From: Promicromonosporaceae bacterium
Lineage (GTDB): Bacteria > Actinomycetota > Actinomycetes > Actinomycetales > Cellulomonadaceae
Assembly: GCA_009782865.1 (NCBI GenBank)
Contig: WRIF01000045.1
Location: 1-8,803 of the forward strand
Reading direction: 5' to 3'
DNA: 8,803 nucleotides
The position numbers were made by a program, and so were the translations under genes. This document shows, one piece after another, positions 1 to 5,770 of the stretch (its first letter is position 1; each line of letters starts with the position of its first letter). Under the pieces are notes generated by a model that saw only the letters and a program-made list of their open reading frames with translations, had not been told where the DNA came from and made no database searches.

Positions 1-1057
<1,057 letters not shown>

Positions 1058-1070
1058 GCTAACACAGCCG

Positions 1071-1110
1071 AAGGGCCGTCCATCTCCTCCGGGGGACTGG
1101 GCGGCCCTTT
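1071..1110 (+). terminator. Intrinsic terminator of the eno transcript
   Basis: AAGGGCCGTCC (1071-1081) pairs with GGGCGGCCCTT (1099-1109) over 11 bp with a single G-T wobble. The loop is 17 nt and the right arm ends in TTT. It directly follows the degenerate last copy of the eno-end array, so it is probably the original eno terminator. The A-rich start of the left arm makes it partly bidirectional, but no minus-strand gene ends here. Confidence 0.75.
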
Positions 1111-1126
1111 CGCGATCCGATTCTGG

Positions 1127-1138
1127 TACTGTGCCAGG
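1127..1138 (+). promoter_or_regulatory. -10 box for a probably leaderless transcript
   Basis: TACTGT (1127-1132) fits TANNNT and is followed by exactly 6 nt before the ATG at 1139, which would put the transcription start at or next to the start codon. No convincing -35 is seen. It lies just behind the eno terminator, where a new promoter is expected. Confidence 0.45.
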
Positions 1139-1753
1139 ATGTCTACGCGCCCTCTGCCCAGGAGCGCTAGGGCGCTCGTCGCGCTTCTGGCTTCGCTAGT
1201 TGTGGTGGGTCTCACCATGGCAGGAGTTGCGTTGGCTGGCTCGAACCGCGCGCAGCCGCAACGAGTTGATGGGTTGGGCCTGCGCGTTGGGCAGGCTGCC
1301 GAGTGGGCCGCTGCGAAGGTCGCGGCGGCGACCGTGCCCGTTGAGTTTGGTGCGCTGCGCCTAGCCGTGCCGGCGGACCTGGAGACCGGAACTCCCGCGT
1401 CCGATTCTCTTGCCGAGCGCGAGCGGGAATGGATGGGCGGTGATCCGCAGGCCTGGGTGTCCGGCGACGGCGCTTTCTCCCTGGTGATGGGAAGGACTGT
1501 GGGTGCTCCCGTGATGACCAACGAGTTCTGGCTTGACTTTTTCTTGTTTGTTGATCGCAACTGCTTCGAGTTTGATCGCCCGGGACTCGAAAGTGGGATC
1601 ATGTGCACCGAGAGCCGCGATGGTTGGAGTTTGATCGAACTCCACCTGAACGACGGTGAGTCGGCTTACTCGGTTTACCTGCATACCGGTCCGGCTCGCC
1701 CTGCTGACGCCGCAGAACTTGTCGCCGTTGTCGAATCACTGGAGGTCCGCTGA
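1139..1753 (+). CDS. Secreted or membrane-anchored protein of unknown function, 204 aa
   Basis: I do not recognise this protein. Residues 1-12 carry several Arg, residues 13-33 are hydrophobic and end in ALA before Gly34-Ser35, so it has a signal peptide or a single N-terminal membrane anchor. The exported part (about 170 residues) has an amphipathic stretch (48-65), two Cys (142 and 156) that could form a disulfide, and a final helix AAELVAVVESLEVR. That last pattern recalls the end of PsbP/DUF1795-like exported domains, a weak inference. It lies between eno and DUF501, where mycobacteria and streptomycetes carry an FtsB/DivIC-like septation gene, but it has no coiled coil after the membrane segment and is not FtsB-like. 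Codons such as AGG, CTA, TTG, GCA and GGA are more frequent than in eno, consistent with low expression or acquisition. The ATG at 1139 is favoured by the TANNNT box 6 nt upstream. Confidence 0.8.
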   Translation: MSTRPLPRSARALVALLASLVVVGLTMAGVALAGSNRAQPQRVDGLGLRVGQAAEWAAAKVAAATVPVEFGALRLAVPADLETGTPASDSLAEREREWMGGDPQAWVSGDGAFSLVMGRTVGAPVMTNEFWLDFFLFVDRNCFEFDRPGLESGIMCTESRDGWSLIELHLNDGESAYSVYLHTGPARPADAAELVAVVESLEVR

Positions 1754-1829
1754 GCCGTCGGCCTGGCAATGGGTCACAGCCCGCTCCTCGGCTGCAGAAG
1801 CGGTGCGAGCGTCTGGGAGAATTGATCTC

Positions 1830-2351
1830 GTGGACGACAGCACTCAGTATCCCGTGCCGGATAACCCCCTCGACATCGGGCCGGAGGACCTCGCCACCAT
1901 GCGGCAGCAGCTGGGCCGCCCGATGCGGGGTGTGGTGGGCATCGCGGCTCGCTGCGTGTGTGGCCGTCCCCTGGTGGTGCGCACGGCGCCGCGCCTGCCC
2001 GACGGCACGCCCTTCCCCACCACCTACTACCTCACCCATCCCGGCGCCACCTCGGCGGCCGGCACCCTGGAGGCCAGCGGAGTGATGCGCGAGATGCAAG
2101 AGCGCCTCGGAGCAGACCCCGAACTCGCCGCCGCCTACCAGGCAGCACATGACTCGTACCTTGCCGACCGGGCGGAGCTGGGCGAGGTTGCCGAGATCGC
2201 CGGCATCTCCGCCGGGGGCATGCCCACCCGCGTCAAGTGCCTGCACGCCCTGATGGGACACGCCCTCGCTCGCCCCGGCGTGAACCCGCTGGGCGAGGAG
2301 GCCCTCGAACTGGCGCGCCCCATGTGGTCGCGGGATCGCTGCACATGCTGA
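1830..2351 (+). CDS. DUF501 domain protein, 173 aa
   Basis: Conserved actinobacterial protein of unknown biochemical role (DUF501 family), normally encoded next to ppx. It shows the family pattern: a CVCGRP motif (residues 42-47) after a short N-terminal region, PRLPDGTPFPTTYYLTHP (54-71), an acidic and Ala-rich helical middle containing AAHDSYLADR (105-114), then SAGGMPTRVKCLHALMGHALA (127-147) and GVNPLGEEAL. The Cys and His residues (C42, C44, C137, H139, H144) could bind metal; this is inference. I chose GTG 1830 because GGGAGA lies 9 nt upstream and homology begins soon after. The longer in-frame ATG at 1656 would overlap the previous gene by about 100 nt. The stop overlaps the ppx start (ATG 2345, TGA 2349-2351), implying translational coupling. 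The 76-nt gap before it shows no terminator. Confidence 0.9.
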   Translation: MDDSTQYPVPDNPLDIGPEDLATMRQQLGRPMRGVVGIAARCVCGRPLVVRTAPRLPDGTPFPTTYYLTHPGATSAAGTLEASGVMREMQERLGADPELAAAYQAAHDSYLADRAELGEVAEIAGISAGGMPTRVKCLHALMGHALARPGVNPLGEEALELARPMWSRDRCTC

Positions 2352-3421
2352 GGCGCGTGGCTGCCATCGACTGTGGCACCAACTCCATTCGCCTGCTCAT
2401 CCAGGATCGGTCGCCCGACGCAGACTCAGACAGACCGTCGGATGAGGAGGCCGCGATTAACGCGAGCCGCCCGCCGGTTGAGGAGGCCGCGAAGCGGCCG
2501 TCTCGAAACCAGGGCCGAGCGACGGACCTCGTGCGGCGGGCCGACGTGGTGCGCCTGGGTCAAGACGTGGACAAGACCGGCCAGTTCGCGTCGGAGGCGC
2601 TGGAACGGGTGTTCGCCCAGTGTCGCCTCTACGCCGAACTCCTCACCGAGCACCGCGTTCCGGGCGACAATGTCCGCTTCGTCGCCACCTCGGCCTCGCG
2701 CGACGTCTCCAATCGGCAGGCATTCTTCGACGGGGTGCGGAGCATTCTGGGCGTCACACCTGACGTCGTGTCCGGTGCTGAGGAGGCCCGCCTCTCCTTC
2801 GTCGGCGCCACCTCTGCCCTGCCCACCGCCAGTCAGGGCGGGCCCCCGCCAGCCGAGCCGCATCTGGTGGTGGACCTGGGGGGCGGTTCCACCGAGCTGG
2901 TGCTGGGAACCGCGGCCCCGGAGGCGGCGCTCTCGATGGACGTGGGTTCGGTGCGGCTCGCCGAACGGTACTTCCGCAGCGATCCACCTAGCGCGTCCGA
3001 GGTCGAGGCCGCGCGGGCGGACGTAGCGGCCTGCCTGGAGGTGGCGCTGGGGGCGGTGCCCTTGGGGGAGGCGCGAACCTTGATCGGGGTGGCCGGCACC
3101 ATCACTTCCATCACGGCGATGTGCCTGGGCCTGGAGCGCTACGACCGCGCGGCGGTTGGGGGAGCGGTGCTGCCCGTCGGCGTGATCCTCGCCAAGTGCG
3201 CCGAACTCTTGACGATGAACCGCGTCCAGCGGGCCGCGATCCCCACCCTGCAGCCGGGCCGGGTCGACGTGATCTCCGCCGGTGCGCTGGTCTGGTCTGC
3301 GGTGATCGAGCGGGTGGTGGCCGAGAGCGGCGGCGCCATCACCCAGGTGGTCACCTCCGAGCACGACATTCTCGACGGCATCGCCGCGTCGGTCTACCCG
3401 GCCGCGCCGGCCCGCCGGTAG
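2345..3421 (+). CDS. ppx: Exopolyphosphatase / pppGpp phosphohydrolase, Ppx/GppA family
   Basis: Ppx/GppA enzymes release terminal phosphate from inorganic polyphosphate or from pppGpp, linking phosphate storage and stringent signalling in the cytoplasm. The 358-aa product is the short form without the C-terminal HD-like domains of E. coli Ppx. ASKHA-fold motifs appear in order: AAIDCGTNSIRLL (6-18, phosphate 1), ATSASRDVSNR (114-124), SGAEEARLSFVGA (143-155, acidic catalytic/metal segment), VVDLGGGSTELV (175-186, phosphate 2), MDVGSVRLAERY (198-209), GVAGTITS (248-255) and TSEHDILDGI (337-346). Residues about 21-57, between the first two strands, form a hydrophilic insertion with an internal 12-residue repeat. 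ATG 2345 is chosen because MLRRVAAIDCGTNS matches the family start. An ATG at 2237 would add 36 residues that only overlap DUF501. It overlaps DUF501 by 7 nt. Whether polyphosphate or pppGpp is the substrate cannot be told. Confidence 0.94.
   Translation: MLRRVAAIDCGTNSIRLLIQDRSPDADSDRPSDEEAAINASRPPVEEAAKRPSRNQGRATDLVRRADVVRLGQDVDKTGQFASEALERVFAQCRLYAELLTEHRVPGDNVRFVATSASRDVSNRQAFFDGVRSILGVTPDVVSGAEEARLSFVGATSALPTASQGGPPPAEPHLVVDLGGGSTELVLGTAAPEAALSMDVGSVRLAERYFRSDPPSASEVEAARADVAACLEVALGAVPLGEARTLIGVAGTITSITAMCLGLERYDRAAVGGAVLPVGVILAKCAELLTMNRVQRAAIPTLQPGRVDVISAGALVWSAVIERVVAESGGAITQVVTSEHDILDGIAASVYPAAPARR
2443..2492 (+). repeat. In-frame 14-bp direct repeat inside the ppx insertion
   Basis: TGAGGAGGCCGCGA occurs at 2443-2456 and again at 2479-2492. 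The 36-nt spacing is exactly 12 codons, so both copies encode EEAA in the same frame. The surrounding residues are charged and Pro/Arg-rich, consistent with a flexible surface loop that grew by in-frame duplication. Confidence 0.7.
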
Positions 3422-3433
3422 CCTGGTATTGTC

Positions 3434-3510
3434 GCCCCCTTAGCCCAATCGGCAGAGGCAGCCGACTTAAAATCGGCACAGTATGGGTTCGAGTCCCATA
3501 GGGGGCACCA
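3434..3510 (+). tRNA. tRNA-Leu (anticodon UAA) with a short variable loop
   Basis: A full cloverleaf can be drawn. Acceptor arms GCCCCCT (3434-3440) and AGGGGGC (3500-3506) pair perfectly. The D arm is GCC/GGC, and the anticodon stem is GCCGA/TCGGC with loop CTTAAAA, giving anticodon TAA at 3468-3470. The T arm is ATGGG-TTCGAGT-CCCAT. Discriminator A is at 3507 and CCA is encoded at 3508-3510. UAA reads the leucine codon UUA, rare in a genome this GC-rich. The variable region is only 5 nt (ACAGT, 3478-3482), whereas normal leucine tRNAs are class II with a long variable arm. The gene starts 12 nt after the ppx stop; TATTGT at 3427-3432 is too close to the tRNA 5' end to serve as its -10, so it is probably cut out of the ppx transcript. 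The anticodon is certain; the amino acid charged is inferred from it. Confidence 0.88.
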
Positions 3511-3710
3511 GCACGAAGTGGTGGTGCCACAGTGACCCTGTCCATAGGGGCACCAGCACGAAGTGGTGGTGCCACAGTGACCCTGTCCATAGGGGCACCA
3601 GCACGAAGTGGTGGTGCCACAGTGACCCTGTCCATAGGGGGCACCAGCACGAAGTGGTGGTGCCACAGTGGCCCTGTCCATAGGGGGCACCAGCGCGGAG
3701 CGATGGCACG
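3496..3710 (+). repeat. Tandem 45/46-bp repeats, each starting with the tRNA 3' end
   Basis: Units start at 3496, 3542, 3587, 3632 and 3678. The first begins inside the tRNA T arm. Each begins with CCATAGGGG(G)CACCA, the tRNA 3' terminus including CCA. Units 1, 4 and 5 have five G (46-bp spacing); units 2 and 3 have four (45-bp spacing). The remainder (GCACGAAGTGGTGG, then TGCCACAGTG) is identical in units 1-4 except for one A-to-G change in unit 4. Unit 5 diverges straight after CCAGC. Each of units 1-4 can fold: GGCACCA pairs with TGGTGCC, and inside it CAC pairs with GTG around GAA (first hairpin 3504-3528). There is no spacer diversity, so it is not a CRISPR array, and no ORF through it is credible. 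Confidence 0.94.
3504..3528 (+). other. Hairpin that includes the tRNA 3' CCA end
   Basis: GGCACCA (3504-3510), the last bases of the tRNA, can pair with TGGTGCC (3522-3528). A 1x1 G-G mismatch follows, then a CAC/GTG stem with a GAA loop. The same fold recurs in the next three units, at about +45, +90 and +136. In the precursor RNA this hairpin would compete with the tRNA acceptor stem. No T-tract follows. Confidence 0.65.
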
Positions 3711-3712
3711 GC

Positions 3713-3758
3713 AAGGAAAATGGCCCGAGCCCCGACCAGGGGATCAGGCCATCTCCTT
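3713..3758 (-). terminator. Terminator between convergent tRNA and lipoprotein transcripts
   Basis: On the minus strand GATGGCC pairs with GGCCATT, with inner CCCC/GGGG pairing and an outer AAGGA/TCCTT extension. The right arm runs through TTTTCC, giving a T-tract for minus-strand transcripts. It lies about 35 nt past the lipoprotein stop. The structure is nearly symmetric, so it may also stop the tRNA transcript coming from the left. Confidence 0.7.
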
Positions 3759-3760
3759 GC

Positions 3761-3789
3761 GCGCCAGGCGTACGCGAGCCGACTGGCGC
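3761..3789 (-). other. Hairpin just after the lipoprotein stop codon
   Basis: GCGCCAG (3761-3767) and CTGGCGC (3783-3789) form a perfect 7-bp stem with a 15-nt loop containing the palindrome GCGTACGC. It begins 3 nt after the lipoprotein stop and sits upstream of the T-tract terminator. It has no T-tract itself and may stabilise the mRNA end. Confidence 0.5.
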
Positions 3790-3792
3790 CTT

Positions 3793-4503
3793 CTAGGGCT
3801 CGAAGTCGATCACCACGCGCGCCGGGTCTTCCAGGGAGTAGATGCTGAACTCCGGCGGGGTGTCGCCGTTGATGCCGAGGAAGAACGTGACGTTGCCCTC
3901 AAAGATGCCGCGCAGCAGCACCTGGTTGATGATGCCCCCGGGGGTCATGACGCCGGTGAGCCATTCCCCCCCGCCGGAACCGGAAGTCACCGGCGGGTCG
4001 GTGTCCTCGGGCAGGCGGAAGCCGGAGAGGCGGACCATGAAGATGAAGTCGCCCTCAACGTCGACGGGCAGGCCCGAGCCGTCGTCGTAGGCGGCATCGA
4101 CGTAGCCGACCCACCAGCCAATCCCGGCGCCATCGCCCTCGTCAACGTTGAAGACGATGCGGTCGAAGCCCTCGTGGCGCCCCGTGCTCACGTTGTCCAG
4201 GCGGCGGGTGTTGAGCCCGGTCGCGTCTCGCACCAGGATTTCGCCCTCCCACCACTGGCCACCGGTGGCGGGCTCGCTGGGCTCTTCCTCTTCTGCGGGG
4301 GCCTCGGTCGGGCTGTCGGCCGGTTCCTCCGGCTGCTCGACGTCGGCCTCTCCTTCGTCTGGCTCGGGGGATTCGGTCGGTTCTGCCGCGGGGGCGTCCG
4401 GGGTGGGCGCGGTGGCCTCGCCCCCGTCGTCGCAGGCGACCAGCGTCGCCAGCAGGACGGTAGTTCCAAGGGCTGCCAGGGTGCGGCGGAGCGGGGCTTT
4501 CAT
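3793..4503 (-). CDS. Lipoprotein with AMIN-like domain, 236 aa
   Basis: Exported, membrane-anchored protein. Residues 1-23 are a lipoprotein signal peptide (KAPLRR, a hydrophobic core, then LVAC), so Cys24 would be lipidated. Residues 26-80 are a low-complexity Pro/Glu/Ala/Thr linker of the kind that spans the cell wall. Residues about 81-236 match the AMIN-like domain of actinobacterial lipoproteins: GFDRIVFNVD (112-121), GWWVGYVD (129-136), a VEGDFIFMVRLSG strand pair (149-161), RGIFEGNVTFFLGI (198-211) and the ending DPARVVIDFEP (226-236). AMIN domains are associated with cell-wall targeting, but no enzyme domain is attached here, so the role is unknown. ATG 4503 has GGAG 6 nt upstream. 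The gene stands alone behind the ABC operon's terminator and converges with the tRNA. Confidence 0.9.
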   Translation of the reverse strand: MKAPLRRTLAALGTTVLLATLVACDDGGEATAPTPDAPAAEPTESPEPDEGEADVEQPEEPADSPTEAPAEEEEPSEPATGGQWWEGEILVRDATGLNTRRLDNVSTGRHEGFDRIVFNVDEGDGAGIGWWVGYVDAAYDDGSGLPVDVEGDFIFMVRLSGFRLPEDTDPPVTSGSGGGEWLTGVMTPGGIINQVLLRGIFEGNVTFFLGINGDTPPEFSIYSLEDPARVVIDFEP

Positions 4504-4556
4504 GTTTTCTCCAATTTGGTCGGCCCGACGCGGGGTCGGCGCGAGGTGTGCAAGGC

Positions 4557-4584
4557 AAGATAATTGTCGCCCACCTGCGACGAT
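4557..4584 (-). promoter_or_regulatory. Possible promoter and inverted repeat upstream of the lipoprotein gene
   Basis: On the minus strand TATCTT (complement of 4557-4562) fits a -10 box about 53 nt before the lipoprotein ATG. Next to it, ATTGTCGC (4563-4570) and GCGACGAT (4577-4584) form an 8-bp inverted repeat with one mismatch and a 6-nt centre, placed where a -10/-35 spacer would be. It could be an operator; no recognisable -35 is present. Confidence 0.3.
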
Positions 4585-4679
4585 GGCGGGAGCGCCTTCA
4601 CCAAACGCCCCCCTGGCGCGTGCCGGACTCGTTCATCTCAGAGGGCGCCGACCGCCCCAGAAACCTCCTAGTAGATGAC

Positions 4680-4715
4680 GATGGCCTCCCCCAGCGGATA
4701 CCGGGGGAGGCCATC
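4680..4715 (-). terminator. Strong hairpin ending the ABC exporter operon
   Basis: GATGGCCTCCCCC (4680-4692) pairs perfectly with GGGGGAGGCCATC (4703-4715) over 13 bp with a 10-nt loop. On the minus strand it lies past the permease gene and its 3' array. The T-tract is poor (GTCATCTACT), but stem length and GC content favour termination. Of the 334-bp gap 4504-4837, the parts not covered by this hairpin, the array and the lipoprotein upstream region show no gene. Confidence 0.7.
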
Positions 4716-4736
4716 ATCGACCAGAGGGTCGCTTAG

Positions 4737-4877
4737 CTAAGCATCGCGGCGCTTCATGCTCCACGCGCCTGCGGCCAACGAGTTGGCTTAGGCGTCGCGG
4801 CGCTTCATGCTCCACGCGCCTGCGGCAACGAGTTGGCTTAGGCGTCGCGGCGCTTCATGCTCCACGCGCCTGCGGCC
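4737..4877 (-). repeat. Tandem 50/51-bp repeats built from the ABC permease 3' end
   Basis: Three copies begin (plus-strand coordinates) at about 4737, 4788 and 4838. The copy at 4838-4877 is the real gene end, encoding AAGAWSMKRRDA and TAA. The middle copy is the same apart from one missing base (at 4825-4826). The outermost copy (4737-4776) still encodes AAGAWSMKRRDA but with GAT for GAC, GCT for GCC and TAG for TAA. The spacer contains the inverted repeat GCCAACGAGTTGGC (4774-4787). The outermost stop lies in a perfect 12-bp palindrome, GCTTAGCTAAGC (4731-4742). The 50-bp spacing is not a multiple of three, so the copies are not read as protein repeats. Confidence 0.93.
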
Positions 4878-5770
4878 AAGGCCGCCACGGCGTAGGCGGC
4901 GAGCACCGCAAAACCGACCCAGGGTGAGAGCATCTCGACGCTCATGGCGCCGCTGTCGGGGCCCATCATGCCGTCGAGTTGCATGACGATCTGCTGGCCA
5001 GCCTCGGAGGGCAGGAAGCGGTAGATCTGGCCGACCCAACCGATGTTCGGGGCGAACATGACGATCATGCCCAGGATCATCGGCGCCACCAGGATCAGGC
5101 CCATGACGGTGGAGATGGCCCCCGCCGAACCGCGCATTAGCGTGCCGATGCCCAGCGCCATCCACGCGATCATCACCAGGTACAGCACGGTCCCGAGCAG
5201 CGAGCGCACCTGATCCCACTGCGAGAAGTCGACCAGGGTGTGGTTGCTCGACATCAGGGGGTACGTCACGGCCCAGGCGAGGGTCAGGCCCACCAGCGTC
5301 ACCACGATGGTGGTCAGCGTGACCACCACCAGCTTGGCCAGCAGGGTGCGCAGGCGGCGGGGGGTGGCGGACAGGGTGGCCCGGATCATGCCGGAGGAGT
5401 ACTCATTGGTGATGGTCAGCGTGGCGAACACGGCGACGGTCAGCTGCGCCAGCTGGTAGCCGAGCACCACGATGACGATGCCCACGGACATCTCGGATAT
5501 GTCGGCGGCACCCGCGCCGCCGCCCCCCATGCCCCGCATTTCGTTGACCACCAGGTCCATCACGCCCGCGAAGAGCAGGGAAAGCCCGGCCATCAACACC
5601 ACAGTGGCGCCCATCATCCACCAGGTGGAGCGCAGCGTCCACATCTTCAGCCATTCGGAGCGCAGCTGCTTTCCAAAGCCGATCTTGTGGTCCGCGAAGC
5701 GGGAGACGTACTTGGCTACGGGGGAGTTGACGGAGGCTCCGTCGAGGGCGTCGGTCATAACGGCGCTCAT
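4838..5770 (-). CDS. ABC-2 type transporter permease, 310 aa
   Basis: Membrane subunit of an ABC exporter, working with the ATPase encoded just upstream. After a cytoplasmic N-terminus (QLRSEWLKMWTLRSTW, 35-50, the amphipathic entry helix typical of ABC-2 permeases), hydrophobic segments lie at about 52-72, 97-118, 144-170, 189-213, 217-240 and 285-303, giving the expected six helices. ITNEYSSGMIRATLSATPRR (120-139) is the conserved cytoplasmic loop of the family. A Met/Gly-rich stretch (78-95) lies between helices 1 and 2. Start ATG 5770 overlaps the ATPase stop in an ATGA and has GGAGG 7 nt upstream. It ends in a positively charged tail (MKRRDA), where the tandem array begins. The substrate is unknown; relatives export lipids, antibiotics or peptides. 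Confidence 0.95.
   Translation of the reverse strand: MSAVMTDALDGASVNSPVAKYVSRFADHKIGFGKQLRSEWLKMWTLRSTWWMMGATVVLMAGLSLLFAGVMDLVVNEMRGMGGGGAGAADISEMSVGIVIVVLGYQLAQLTVAVFATLTITNEYSSGMIRATLSATPRRLRTLLAKLVVVTLTTIVVTLVGLTLAWAVTYPLMSSNHTLVDFSQWDQVRSLLGTVLYLVMIAWMALGIGTLMRGSAGAISTVMGLILVAPMILGMIVMFAPNIGWVGQIYRFLPSEAGQQIVMQLDGMMGPDSGAMSVEMLSPWVGFAVLAAYAVAALAAGAWSMKRRDA

Noticed and set aside
1656..1829. Longer N-terminus for the DUF501 protein from the ATG at 1656
   Set aside because: It would overlap the preceding gene by about 100 nt and has no family similarity. GTG 1830 has a good ribosome-binding site.
2426..3364. 312-codon minus-strand ORF opposite ppx
   Set aside because: Composition-driven shadow. 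The plus-strand frame carries all Ppx/GppA motifs.
3427..3432. TATTGT as a tRNA promoter -10
   Set aside because: It ends 1 nt before the tRNA 5' end, so transcription would start inside the acceptor stem.
3483..3683. ORF with 15-residue protein repeats through the tRNA-end array
   Set aside because: It begins inside the tRNA, owes its length to the 45-bp period, loses frame at the 46-bp unit and has no ribosome site. The frames on the other strand show the same artefact.
3496..3710. CRISPR array
   Set aside because: Units are contiguous 45/46-bp repeats with no variable spacers, and no cas genes are present.
3532..4563. 343-codon plus-strand ORF antisense to the lipoprotein gene
   Set aside because: It starts in the repeat array and covers the lipoprotein gene on the opposite strand. 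The minus-strand frame has a signal peptide, lipobox and family domain, so this one is a GC-rich shadow.
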